DNA from: Candidatus Haliotispira prima
Lineage (GTDB): Bacteria; Spirochaetota; Spirochaetia; SP-2023
Reading direction: 5' to 3'
DNA length: 64,000 nucleotides
NCBI GenBank assembly: GCA_029867005.1
Contig: CP123443.1
Span: forward strand, 1,364,001 to 1,428,000
Part shown: piece after piece, positions 28,859-38,269 of the stretch
Layout of the letters: each line of letters starts with the position of its first letter
How positions within the stretch are numbered: the stretch's first letter is position 1
Position numbers and translations under genes: made by a program
The notes under the pieces: generated by a model
What the model saw: the letters and a program-made list of their open reading frames with translations, nothing else
The model's database searches: none
Told to the model about the DNA's origin: nothing

Positions 28859-28932
28859 CTTTTCTTCTTCTGTTTTCGGTCCTTTTGCCAGCCTCTCTTG
28901 CAGGCCTCCGGCATCTGATCACAAACGAACCG

Positions 28933-30000
28933 CTATCTCCGGAAGGCTGCCGTATCGACGAAAGCCTCCTCCTGACCGCGAAAATACATACCTATCTTTC
29001 GGCTCAAATGTTCTCCGTTTACGGCCTCCGGAGCCAGAGCAAAAATGCCTCCGGCCTTCTTTTGAGCATCCTGAACATCTCCGGACGCATTTTTAGACAA
29101 ATCTTTGGGCCCGTCTTGGCCACCCTGAGTCGAAACAAATAGGATATTCTTCTTGTTCCCACCAAAGCAGCAAGAAGTAATTTTGGGCGTGCCGACTTCC
29201 AAACGCCCCAGTTCTCTGCCATCTGTGCCGAAGCATGAGACGAGACCGGCCCCGGTCTCCGCCAACCAGATCCGGCCTTCCTGATCGACACAAAGGCCGT
29301 CCGGGCGACCCGGCCGGCCTGTAAAGTCAATCCGCTTCTCCCGGGAGGACCAGTCGATCTCCCCTCGCTCTATATTCTGAACCGCGAAGCGATAGACCAC
29401 AAAATCGCGAGTATCCGCAAAGTAGAGAAAATCGCGTTGCGGGCTCAGCCCCATACCGTTAGCTAATTTCAAATTCTCCTGCACGACCACAACACTGCGC
29501 TGCGCTACGTCAAACAGCAGCAGACGCGAATCGGCATTACCATCACTCGGCATCGTGCCACACAACACAAATGCGCCTCTATTCAAGGGTACCCCACTGC
29601 TCACAGGCAATGCAAGAACGTCATTGAAGCGGCTTGGCACCAGACCGGCCTCCACTTGGCAGTACAGCTCCGGCGAGGACTGCATTTCACTGTCGTAACT
29701 ATAGTCCCATTCGTATATCCGCCCCTCAGTGGCAAATAATAAAAAACCGGACTTGCCGGCACCGGCAGCCGTGCGAAACACAAAACCTCCGATCGGCTCG
29801 TCCATTTGCAAAATGCAGGCTGACTCGAAGTGTTCCGGCTGCTCACAGCCATGATCCACCTCTCCGGTCACTCCGGAAAAATGACCGCGGAACACCTTTC
29901 CGGCCGGGATGTCCAGCCAGTACAAGGCGTTATCCTGCGAGTTCCACAGAATATTTTCTCCGGTATCATGACCATAGTATGCGATTTGTTCCACTGTCAT
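28933..30000 (-). CDS. SMP-30/gluconolactonase family protein
   Basis: A six-bladed beta-propeller of the SMP-30/LRE group, whose members hydrolyse sugar lactones using one divalent metal. The ATG at 30000 gives the family N-terminus GENILWNSQDNALYWLDI; the longer frame from 30090 adds 30 unrelated residues. Visible motifs: the metal-site Glu in GENILW, the RFNDVLALP Asn, ANGMGLSPQRDFLYFADT with Asn and Asp ligands, and RPDGLCVDQEGRIWLAE. At 355 residues it is longer than the usual ~300, with a polar insert near 300-320. It has AAGGAG one base from the ATG, unusually close. Substrate is unknown; neighbours are peptidases, not sugar genes. Confidence 0.8.
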   Translation of the reverse strand: MTVEQIAYYGHDTGENILWNSQDNALYWLDIPAGKVFRGHFSGVTGEVDHGCEQPEHFESACILQMDEPIGGFVFRTAAGAGKSGFLLFATEGRIYEWDYSYDSEMQSSPELYCQVEAGLVPSRFNDVLALPVSSGVPLNRGAFVLCGTMPSDGNADSRLLLFDVAQRSVVVVQENLKLANGMGLSPQRDFLYFADTRDFVVYRFAVQNIERGEIDWSSREKRIDFTGRPGRPDGLCVDQEGRIWLAETGAGLVSCFGTDGRELGRLEVGTPKITSCCFGGNKKNILFVSTQGGQDGPKDLSKNASGDVQDAQKKAGGIFALAPEAVNGEHLSRKIGMYFRGQEEAFVDTAAFRR

Positions 30001-30214
30001 ACTCCTTGAATCACCCTTTTGGGCAACGGGAAAAAGAATCGTTGTAATCGGAGAATCCCGGTAGTAGCAGAGACTCCGGGAAACTATCAAAACTCCCGTT
30101 CAAACTCTACTAACCCGTGTTCGTGCAGGAATCACGGCCCCTGTCACGGAACAAATTTGCCCGATTTTTCCCGGAATACATTCCGTTTTACCAACGGGTC
30201 AGGAGGCCCAAATC

Positions 30215-31567
30215 TCAGCGAAAATACCGGTGAACCAATTTTTGCAGTGCCAAATAATCCTGCATGGAAACCGTTTCCTGAATGCTGTGCATGGCATACA
30301 TTGGCAGGCCGATGTCCACTCCGCGAATGCCCAACCGGCCGGAAAGAATCGGGCCGATAGTACTCCCGGTAGGTCGGTCCGAACGCGGCACCGCACTTTG
30401 TAAGCGGCAACCAGCCGTTGCCGCAACGGCCCGAATGTGCGCGATGCTAAACGGCTCACTGCTATAACTGGCACCGTTGGGCAATTTCAATGCCGGACCG
30501 CCACCCATCTTCAGATCGTAATTCGGGTCAAACGCTTCCGGATAGCTGGGATGGCCGGCATGGGCCCCATCCAGTGACAGCAGAAATGAACGGGCTTGGG
30601 TACGCACCCAGAGCTCCCAACCGTCCACTGTTCCGGAATTTTCACCCACAGCTTTTTGGCCCAATTCCGGCCCAACTTGGGGTGCATTTCGGACAATGCG
30701 CTGTAACACATCCGCTACAAAATTCGATGCCGCACCCTCGTAGGTATGACTGCCAACCTCTTCCCCGTTACAGAACACCGCTACCGGCCATTTGTCGGGC
30801 TGACAGTTCTTCTGTCGGAGTTGCCTCATTTCATCCAACAACAGACAGACCATCGACATATCGTCCAGCCGAGCCCCGCTGAGCAGCTCTCCATCCAAAC
30901 CAATGAGTTCCGGTTTTTGGCTGCTGCATAGCTGCAATTCACAGGTTTCTGTATCGGCCAATCCCAGTTTCCGGCGCAGCAACAACTCCGCCGACTCGTC
31001 TCCCGAAGCATTTCCGGGCTCTTGGCCGAACACGGCCTTTAGCTGAGTCTGGGCATTATAGCTCAGTTTACTGTTGGCTTCCCGGTTGAGATGAATTGCC
31101 AAGTTTGGCAGCAGAGCCACAGGCTTCTGCACATGGATATGGCGCAGCTTACTTTTTCTTCCGTCTGACGTTACGGCAATACCCGCCACCGCAAGACTTC
31201 GGTCTGTATGGGTCGCAAATATGGGGCTGCCGTAGACCGAGACATGACAAGCCAAGACTCCGTGATCAAAATGGGCACTCTCGGTCTTCAGTTTTAAACA
31301 GGGGCTGTCAGTATGGGCACCCGCCAAGCTCAGACCACTTTGCCAAGGGGCTTCTGACCCACACAGCCAAACAATGAGGCTACCGCCGCGCAGGCAGAAA
31401 AACCCCTCACCCGGTTTGGCCTTGCTCAGTCCGCCCCAGGAATCTTCTTCAAAAAGCTCACGGAAGCCTGCTTCCAATAGCTTTTCTTTGCTCTGCTCAA
31501 CAGCATGAAAAGGTGTTGGGCAGGCAAACAAAAATCGGCTTAGCGAATCGGCAATTTCCTGACTCAT
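30215..31567 (-). CDS. M18 family aminopeptidase (aspartyl aminopeptidase)
   Basis: A cytosolic metallo-aminopeptidase that removes N-terminal acidic residues from peptides. 450 residues, the family size. Di-zinc ligands are recognisable: His-Thr-Asp in GAHTDSP, the bridging Asp in GARLDDM, Glu-Glu in NGEEVGSHTYEGA, the Asp/His segment SLDGAHAGHP, and the C-terminal His in YAMHSIQE. The N-terminal FACPTPFHAVEQSKEKLLEAGF is typical. It lies upstream of the SMP-30 gene on the same strand with a 214-base gap. Confidence 0.93.
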   Translation of the reverse strand: MSQEIADSLSRFLFACPTPFHAVEQSKEKLLEAGFRELFEEDSWGGLSKAKPGEGFFCLRGGSLIVWLCGSEAPWQSGLSLAGAHTDSPCLKLKTESAHFDHGVLACHVSVYGSPIFATHTDRSLAVAGIAVTSDGRKSKLRHIHVQKPVALLPNLAIHLNREANSKLSYNAQTQLKAVFGQEPGNASGDESAELLLRRKLGLADTETCELQLCSSQKPELIGLDGELLSGARLDDMSMVCLLLDEMRQLRQKNCQPDKWPVAVFCNGEEVGSHTYEGAASNFVADVLQRIVRNAPQVGPELGQKAVGENSGTVDGWELWVRTQARSFLLSLDGAHAGHPSYPEAFDPNYDLKMGGGPALKLPNGASYSSEPFSIAHIRAVAATAGCRLQSAVPRSDRPTGSTIGPILSGRLGIRGVDIGLPMYAMHSIQETVSMQDYLALQKLVHRYFR

Positions 31568-31709
31568 ACCAGTTCAGCTCCATGTGACGGACCCCGGAAA
31601 AGTCCCGGAGACCCAAACGGCAGAACAAAGACAAAACAGGCCAAGTCTGAAGCTTGGCTCCAAGGACTTGGCCCTCTTGCCTGCCTAGAATTGCAGGAAG
31701 GATTCGCGA

Positions 31710-32402
31710 CTAGTCGCGACGTCCCAAGATCATCAGGATGCGGATAAACAGACCGATGAAAGTAATGTAAAGAGAGAAGGACGCGATAATACTAATACGC
31801 AGGAAACTTACTTCGTCGGTTTCATTCATTTCATCCGCCATACGCTTGAGTTCCTGAGTCTGAAAAGCAGCCAGCAGCGTATAAACCAACACCGCGACAT
31901 AGTTAATCAGTATCTCAAGACCACTGGAACGCATAAACAAATTGATCAACGAGGCAATGATGACACCGATGAGGCCCATCAGCAAATAAGAACGCATGCC
32001 ACTCAAATCTTTTTTAGTTGTGGTGCCGTAAATAGCCATAGTGGCAAAGGTGCCTGCGGCGATAAAAAAGGCACTGTAGATTACTGACTGAGCATACACT
32101 TTAAAAATCCAAGCCAGCAACATACCTTGCAGCATAGCATACAAGCCATACAGCAGGGTTGCCTTATTTGTACTCAGCTTCATCACCATCTTCGGCAGGA
32201 ACCAAGTCAACGCCAAAATTGCAACGACAAGGACCACATAACTACCACCTTGCAGGTAGGAAAACAGAGCGGAGTTGGCGGTAAGATATGCGGTCAGACC
32301 GGTAATGACCAAGGCCATACACATCCATGTATAAACGTTGCGCAGAAAATTCTGCTCCAGCGTTTTGGCACGGCCCACGTTGAGATCGAGCGGATCACTC
32401 AT
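31710..32402 (-). CDS. Bax inhibitor-1/YccA family membrane protein
   Basis: 230 residues with seven hydrophobic helices. After a short polar start, FLRNVYTWMCMALVITGLTA matches the first helix of the bacterial BI-1 family. The conserved small-residue helices and the C-terminal Asp-containing region are present (LLAAFQTQELKR; final helix ending RILMILGRRD). Members are pH-sensitive Ca2+ leak channels or protease modulators such as YccA; the exact role here is unknown. A perfect AAGGAGG lies nine bases before the ATG, so expression may be high. Confidence 0.9.
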   Translation of the reverse strand: MSDPLDLNVGRAKTLEQNFLRNVYTWMCMALVITGLTAYLTANSALFSYLQGGSYVVLVVAILALTWFLPKMVMKLSTNKATLLYGLYAMLQGMLLAWIFKVYAQSVIYSAFFIAAGTFATMAIYGTTTKKDLSGMRSYLLMGLIGVIIASLINLFMRSSGLEILINYVAVLVYTLLAAFQTQELKRMADEMNETDEVSFLRISIIASFSLYITFIGLFIRILMILGRRD

Positions 32403-32572
32403 TTTGAAACCTCCTTACATTCGTTTCAAACGTCTTTTGCTGCCAAGTCTAATTATTTCCGGCTATTCAGGCAAGGGCAACCGGACGAAGGCAGGCCGAC
32501 AAGAGGGCTAACAGAGTTCGCCTCTTATCCAGCCAAACCATCGCAAAATAAAAGGCGGGCAAGCCGACAAGA

Positions 32573-34456
32573 CTACTTCGAATGCTCGTTGAAAAAGTGG
32601 ACGGCTTCCTCATAGACCTTTTTCTCATTTTCACTGTGCACAAAACCGTGGCCTTCATTCTCATAGCGGAAATATTCCACTTCCTTACCCGCATCCTGGA
32701 GTTTTTGGACAATTTCTTCGGACTGGGCAATGGGCACACGGATGTCATTGGCCCCGTGATGGACCTGCAAAGGAGTTTTAATCTTATCCACGTGATAGTA
32801 TGGGGACACACGCTTGTTTAGAGCATCATCGGTTCTCGGGTCTCCCCCCATCTCCAATATCCAATAAGCCTGCGCAGCAGGACTATTATAACTGTCGACA
32901 AAACTCGCCAGTTCTGCCGGACCAAAAATATCCACAGCCGCATTAAAATATTCCGGATATTGAGTAATGGTAGAAAGCACACTAAAACCGCCGAAACTTC
33001 CCCCAATAATAAACATATTCTCCGAATCGACAAAAGGCATCGTTTTCGCATAGTCGCTTACAGCTATAAGATCTTTGATATGAGAACCACCCCAGTCCCC
33101 GTTATCCATGTTTTGGTACTCTGTTCCATAGCCGCCACTGCCACGCACATTGGGAATGGCCATGATGAAACCCCGATTGGCAAAATATTGTTTCACATTG
33201 CTGAAATTCGGGTCCTCAACATCCTGCGGGCCTCCGTGCACAAGAAGTACAACAGGTCTTTTATTTTCTGTAGATGTACCATTAGGCACGAGGAAATGCG
33301 TTGGAACTTTCATCCCGTCAAAACTCTTCACAAACACAGAATATATCTTGCCAAAATCTGCGTCGGGAATTCCAGATAAGTTGGCATTGTAAGCCAATTT
33401 AATATCATCACCGTGCACATAATAATATTTGCCGGGAACATTGCCGGCAGACTGTACCAGTACTTTTACATCACTGCGGTTCGGATGTTGCACAATTTCC
33501 GTAATATTCTCCAGAGGTAAGGACAATGCCTTTCCCACAATGCCATCAAACAGCTTTGTCTCATTTTGGAAGGTCCCGCGATACTCTAAAACAGTCTTAT
33601 CCAAAGCAGGGAAATACTTCAGACCGGAAATGGCTTCTTTGCCACTCGCCAGTTTTTTTTCCTTGGTAGCCGTGTTGTACACCCATAATCGTTCCCCGGA
33701 AGAATCCAGTGTACTCAGCATGTAGAGTTCATCACCCTTAAAGAACAGGGGTAGAGTGGAAACCTCGGCCGTCCCGTTCTTTCCCTCCTGGATGACTATC
33801 GGTTCTTCATTGCCTTCAAGTTCCCTGAGATACAGTGTGTTTGAATCATTGGTATGAAACTCAATGTACGCGATATATCGATCTCCTATTCCAAAATCCG
33901 CATACCACGTACCATCTTTGGCAACGATTTCCTCCAACTCGCCGGTTTCCGTATGGAAGGCTATAATTGCAATACTTCCCTGGCCATCCTTGGTTTGCAG
34001 AAAGAAAAGCTTCTTACCGTCCTCGCTAAATTTGCCCAAGATCGATTTTTCTTTACCATCGTATTGGGTAATTACCTCGGCTTTTTGTTCTGCCAAGTCA
34101 TAGCGGTAAATTTCATACAATTCACTGCCCCCTCGATCCATTTCAAAATACAGAGTTTCGCCGTCGGGAGAGAACAGGTAGGAGTGTATCGGTTCTTCCG
34201 GATGATCATACACGAGTCCGATTGTTTCACTTTCCGGATCATAGGTGGCAATATTACCATCCTGTATGAAGTATAAGTCATCCGAACTCGGAGAAAACGC
34301 AAGCTCGGAGAGTTTAGAGACCTTGCTAAACTCATCGTAACTATACTCCGGAGCAACACTCGATGTATCCTGCTGCACTTGTCTGCTCAGACTATTGCAA
34401 GAAAACAAAATAAAAATAAAAGTAAATAATAGGTATAATCGACCCATATTCTTCAT
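32573..34456 (-). CDS. S9 family (prolyl oligopeptidase-type) peptidase, putative lipoprotein
   Basis: 627 residues. The N-terminus (Lys-rich start, hydrophobic core, then FILFSC with Cys20) is a lipoprotein signal, so the enzyme should be anchored on the outside of a membrane. Residues ~40-370 form a WD/TolB-like beta-propeller (repeats such as AFSPSSDDLYFIQDG and LFSPDGETLYFEMD). The alpha/beta-hydrolase domain carries the serine nucleophile in GGSFGG (~487), Asp in HHGANDIRVP (~570) and His in EGHGFVHS (~600). HGGPQ before the nucleophile is the oxyanion element. It likely trims peptides for uptake. AAGGAG precedes the ATG. A candidate promoter lies ~75-105 bases upstream. Confidence 0.9.
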   Translation of the reverse strand: MKNMGRLYLLFTFIFILFSCNSLSRQVQQDTSSVAPEYSYDEFSKVSKLSELAFSPSSDDLYFIQDGNIATYDPESETIGLVYDHPEEPIHSYLFSPDGETLYFEMDRGGSELYEIYRYDLAEQKAEVITQYDGKEKSILGKFSEDGKKLFFLQTKDGQGSIAIIAFHTETGELEEIVAKDGTWYADFGIGDRYIAYIEFHTNDSNTLYLRELEGNEEPIVIQEGKNGTAEVSTLPLFFKGDELYMLSTLDSSGERLWVYNTATKEKKLASGKEAISGLKYFPALDKTVLEYRGTFQNETKLFDGIVGKALSLPLENITEIVQHPNRSDVKVLVQSAGNVPGKYYYVHGDDIKLAYNANLSGIPDADFGKIYSVFVKSFDGMKVPTHFLVPNGTSTENKRPVVLLVHGGPQDVEDPNFSNVKQYFANRGFIMAIPNVRGSGGYGTEYQNMDNGDWGGSHIKDLIAVSDYAKTMPFVDSENMFIIGGSFGGFSVLSTITQYPEYFNAAVDIFGPAELASFVDSYNSPAAQAYWILEMGGDPRTDDALNKRVSPYYHVDKIKTPLQVHHGANDIRVPIAQSEEIVQKLQDAGKEVEYFRYENEGHGFVHSENEKKVYEEAVHFFNEHSK

Positions 34457-34532
34457 GAAATTCTCCTTAGTTTTTACATAAATTTTTGAAGAGGATGCAA
34501 AAACAGCCTACACTTCCACTCTTCCGTCGAGT

Positions 34533-34561
34533 ATACTAACACAAACTTAGTATCGTTACAA
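34533..34561 (-). promoter_or_regulatory. Candidate promoter for the S9 peptidase lipoprotein
   Basis: Read on the minus strand: TTGTAA (34561-34556), a 17-base spacer, then TAGTAT (34538-34533). It lies 77 bases before the ATG in the gap after ileS. Confidence 0.5.
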
Positions 34562-34670
34562 GACCATCAGATAAAGTACCCAACTTTTCGTTGGTTCATA
34601 TCTTTCTTTATCTTTGTTACCTACCTAACATTTTTTATATTTACAATATTTCCTCACCTTTGTTAATTCA

Positions 34671-37600
34671 TCAGACAGAGGTGCACCGAATCCCCAGTAA
34701 GACCTTTTCAGTGACAGAACTTTCCGTGCCTTGTTCTCCGCCAATGCCATATTCCGGAAGGTCCGTTGCAGTTTGCTGCCAGTACCAGGCATCGCCTTGC
34801 GTTTCAGAGAGCAACTCATCCCCAAAGGCGGCCAAAGCCTCTTCGACCTCCCGGGAGGAGCCGCCCAGCAAGATTTCGATACGCCGGGAAACTTGTAAAT
34901 CGGCCTCTTTGCGGAGGTTCTGTACCAAGCGAATGATATCACGGATCAAACCTTCACGGTACAGTTCCGCGTTGACCGCAGTTTGTAGGGCCAGAGTCAG
35001 GCGGCCCTCATTGAGGACACAAAAACCTTCCTTCTCCCGGCGGCGGATGTCCAAGTGTTCGGCACTAAGCTCAAATGTACTGTGCTGCTGACCGTTAAGA
35101 GTCAGCGTTACACTTTCGCCGCCAAGAATTTTGCCAATGCCCGCCGAGTCGAGTTTCTCCACTTCAGAGGCCAACAACTTCATATCTTTCCCCAGCAACT
35201 TGCCCAACACGCGGAAATTTGCCTTGGCACTGTAATGTACCAGCTCTTCCTCGTTCTCATCAATGCAAACACGCTTAACGTTGAGCTCTTCGCCAATCAG
35301 GCCGAGGAGCTCCTGCAAACGTGCCTTTTCCGTTTCGCTGCGCGTCACTATACGTGCTTCGGCCAACGGTTGGCGGTTCCGGATCTGCTGCCGGGCGCGC
35401 AAGCTGCGCCCCAACGAAACACAACGCCGGGCCAAGCTCATCTGAGCTTCCAGCTCCGGACGGCGCATGGCCTGCTGCACTTCGGGGAAAGAACAGAGGT
35501 GCACCGATTCCGGCGCAGCACCGTCAGCACCGTCAGTACAATGAACACCATTAGCACCATGGGCCAACTGCTCCTCTGTTTGCAGACCGCGATAGATCTT
35601 TTCGCTGATAAAGGGAATCAACGGAGCGCAGACGCGCATCAGTTGGTCTAAAACATACCGAAGGGTGGCATAGGCATCACATTTGTCCTCATCCCGGCCA
35701 CTTTTCCAGAAACGTCGGCGCGAACGTCGGATATACCAGTTGTTCAGCAGGTCGATAAAATCAAACAGCGGCGTCACAGCCTGTGGTAAAAAGAGCTGTT
35801 CCATCGCGGTGCGAAACTTCCCGATCAAAGTTTCCAACTCGGAGAGTATCCACTGGTCCAGCGGGTTTTGCGGATTTTGCGGCACAGAAACCGCAAAGAC
35901 CTTGTCGGCATTGGCGTAGGTGACATAAAAACTGTAGGCGTTCCACAGCGGCAGAATGATACTTTTGAGTACGTTCTTCACCCCCGCATCGGAAAAACGA
36001 ATGGGCTCACCCTTGACCACGGCACTGCTCAACAGATAGATACGCATAGCATCCGCCCCAAAGCTTTCCATCACCTCTTCCGGCGGCGTGTAGTTGCGCA
36101 GGGACTTGGACATTTTCCTGCCGTCTTCGGCCAAAATCATGCCGCTGGTGACACAACTCTTGAAGGCGGGGCGGCCAAACAGAGCCGTAGAGAGTACTGT
36201 CAGCGTGTAGAACCAGCCCCGCGTTTGGTCCAACGATTCATTGATGAAGTGAGCCGGGAAGTTTTTTTCAAACCAGTCTTTATTTTCAAACGGGTAGTGG
36301 TTCTGGGCATAAGGCATCGCCCCGGACTCAAACCAACAGTCCAGCACTTCGCTGACGCGGTGCATTTTCCGTTCTGTCCCTTCCGATGCGCATTCGACAC
36401 AGTCAAATTCCAAGTGATCAATGAAATGCTTGTGTAAATCGGTGATTTTCTCCCCTGTGAGCTCTTCGAGCTCGGCGCGACCGGAAAGACAACGGTAATG
36501 CCCGGCTTCGCACAGCCAAATGGGAATGGGGTTGCCCCAGTATCGATTGCGCGATATCGACCAGTCCCGGGCATTGGCCAGCCAGTTGCCAAAACGGCCG
36601 TCCCGAAGATGTTCGGGCACCCAGTAGATTTCCGAGTTGGACCGGAGTAACTGCTCCCGCAGGGATTCTACCTTGACAAACCACGAAGAGATGGCCCGGT
36701 AAATCAAGGGAGATTCGCAACGCCAGCAGTGCGGGTAAGAGTGCAGGATTTGTCCCTGCCGGAAAACCGAGCCGGCATCCTTAAGGTACTTACTGACATC
36801 TTTGTTCGCATCGCGCACGAACCGGCCCGCAAAGTCCCGCACTTCCTCGGTGTAACGGCATTCTTCGTCAACCGGAGCCACTACCGGAATCCCGGCAGCA
36901 CTCAACAGTTTATAGTCGTCTTCACCAAAGCCGGAAGCACAGTGGACAATGCCACAGCCGTCTTCTGCGCTGACAAAATCAGCGCAGTGACTGCGAAAAG
37001 CCCCTTCACTGCCCAGTTGGGCAAAATAATCAAACAGTGGTCGGTACTCTAAATTGACCAGCTCGCGGCCCTTGGCTGTGGCCAATACTTCGGCATCTTT
37101 ACCCACAATTTCGGCAACCTTGCCCTGTAGCAGAATGACGTAGTTTGGAGCTTCACCCGGCTCCCGACTCTCCTCCCGAACCAGCGCGTAGTCAAAATCC
37201 GGATGCAGGGCCAAGCCCAGGTTTGCAGGCAGAGTCCAGGGCGTGGTCGTCCAGGCCAGAAAGGAGATTTGGCTCTCCCCGACCACGGCCCGAAAACTTC
37301 CGGGCAGGACCGGGAGAGCCGATTCGGTCAGCGGGAAACGCACGGTCAGCGCAGGGTCGTGGATGTCGCGGTAGCCACCCAGAGCCACATCGTGGTTCGA
37401 CAGAACAGTGGAACAGCGAGGACAGTAGGGCAGGATATAGTAACCCTGATAGAGCAGAGACTTGTCCCAGAGCTGTTTGACAACCCACCAAATGCTTTCC
37501 ATGTAATCGAGGTCCATGGTGCGGTATTCATTGTCAAAATCGACCCAGCGGCCGGAGCGGCGCACAGTGCTGCGCCACTCGCTCGTAAACTTCTGTACGA

Positions 37601-37967
37601 TACTGCGGCACGCTTCATTGAATTTATCAATTCCGTACGCTTCGATGGCACTTTTACCGGAAATACCCAACAGTTTCTCGGTTTCGTATTCCACCGGCAA
37701 ACCGTGGCAGTCCCAACCAAAACGACGGGGCAGGTACTTCCCCAGCATGGTGTTGTAGCGTTGTACCGCATCTTTCAATACGCCGACCATGATGTGCCCA
37801 TAATGCGGCAGCCCGGTGGCAAAGGGCGGGCCGTCATAGAAGGTAAAGGGTTCACCACCCTTGTTTTGTTCTACCGAACGTTCAAAGATATGATTCTCTT
37901 CCCAAAACCGAAGGATATCTTTTTCAATTCCGGGAAAGTCGGGTCGAGATTCTACACTGCTATACAT
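34671..37967 (-). CDS. ileS: Isoleucyl-tRNA synthetase, eukaryote-like type
   Basis: 1098 residues. Class I signatures: HIGH-type loop PHYGHI at ~54-59 and KMSKS at ~617. The surrounding text (PPFATGLPHYGHIMVGVLKD, RRFGWDCHGLPVEYETEK) is that of the eukaryote-like type-2 IleRS rather than the common eubacterial type, as in other spirochaetes; this type is often insensitive to mupirocin. The CP1 editing domain is present with WTTTPWTLPANLGLALHP. The C-terminus lacks the Cys-rich zinc finger of type-1 enzymes. The codon-rich region contains an Ala/Asp/Gly stretch (~835-850) that looks like a small in-frame repeat. It is transcribed separately from the S9 gene downstream. Confidence 0.96.
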   Translation of the reverse strand: MYSSVESRPDFPGIEKDILRFWEENHIFERSVEQNKGGEPFTFYDGPPFATGLPHYGHIMVGVLKDAVQRYNTMLGKYLPRRFGWDCHGLPVEYETEKLLGISGKSAIEAYGIDKFNEACRSIVQKFTSEWRSTVRRSGRWVDFDNEYRTMDLDYMESIWWVVKQLWDKSLLYQGYYILPYCPRCSTVLSNHDVALGGYRDIHDPALTVRFPLTESALPVLPGSFRAVVGESQISFLAWTTTPWTLPANLGLALHPDFDYALVREESREPGEAPNYVILLQGKVAEIVGKDAEVLATAKGRELVNLEYRPLFDYFAQLGSEGAFRSHCADFVSAEDGCGIVHCASGFGEDDYKLLSAAGIPVVAPVDEECRYTEEVRDFAGRFVRDANKDVSKYLKDAGSVFRQGQILHSYPHCWRCESPLIYRAISSWFVKVESLREQLLRSNSEIYWVPEHLRDGRFGNWLANARDWSISRNRYWGNPIPIWLCEAGHYRCLSGRAELEELTGEKITDLHKHFIDHLEFDCVECASEGTERKMHRVSEVLDCWFESGAMPYAQNHYPFENKDWFEKNFPAHFINESLDQTRGWFYTLTVLSTALFGRPAFKSCVTSGMILAEDGRKMSKSLRNYTPPEEVMESFGADAMRIYLLSSAVVKGEPIRFSDAGVKNVLKSIILPLWNAYSFYVTYANADKVFAVSVPQNPQNPLDQWILSELETLIGKFRTAMEQLFLPQAVTPLFDFIDLLNNWYIRRSRRRFWKSGRDEDKCDAYATLRYVLDQLMRVCAPLIPFISEKIYRGLQTEEQLAHGANGVHCTDGADGAAPESVHLCSFPEVQQAMRRPELEAQMSLARRCVSLGRSLRARQQIRNRQPLAEARIVTRSETEKARLQELLGLIGEELNVKRVCIDENEEELVHYSAKANFRVLGKLLGKDMKLLASEVEKLDSAGIGKILGGESVTLTLNGQQHSTFELSAEHLDIRRREKEGFCVLNEGRLTLALQTAVNAELYREGLIRDIIRLVQNLRKEADLQVSRRIEILLGGSSREVEEALAAFGDELLSETQGDAWYWQQTATDLPEYGIGGEQGTESSVTEKVLLGIRCTSV

Positions 37968-38269
37968 TTCACATCCTATTTTTATTCTTTTACAGGCACA
38001 AAGGCCCAGTATTGTAACGAGAATACACCGCCAAATACAATATCTGTTATGGCCGCATCATCATATTCAAAGCCGAGGGCATCTTTCTCCGGCTGCTTTA
38101 TCGAACATCTTGCTCAAGCAGCTTTCTCACACAACTTGCTCTCAGCCGAAAACGGAAGCCCCGGCCAATAGGTCCGGTATACCGGACGAAAATGAATGCG
38201 AAACAACTTTTGATTTTGGGGCAGAAATTGAATTGACCTTGATTCCTGCTTGATTTACCATAACTCATC
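37968..38269. other. Intergenic region between divergent ileS and the cyclase gene
   Basis: 302 bases. It must hold the ileS promoter (minus strand) and the cyclase promoter (plus strand), but I see no convincing -35/-10 pair and no T-box specifier/antiterminator for ileS. Confidence 0.4.

Noticed and set aside
37203..38171. 322-codon plus-strand frame opposite the ileS start
   Set aside because: Antisense to well-conserved ileS codons, with no family features.
37968..38269. T-box riboswitch upstream of ileS
   Set aside because: No specifier loop, T-box sequence or terminator/antiterminator pair was visible on the minus strand.
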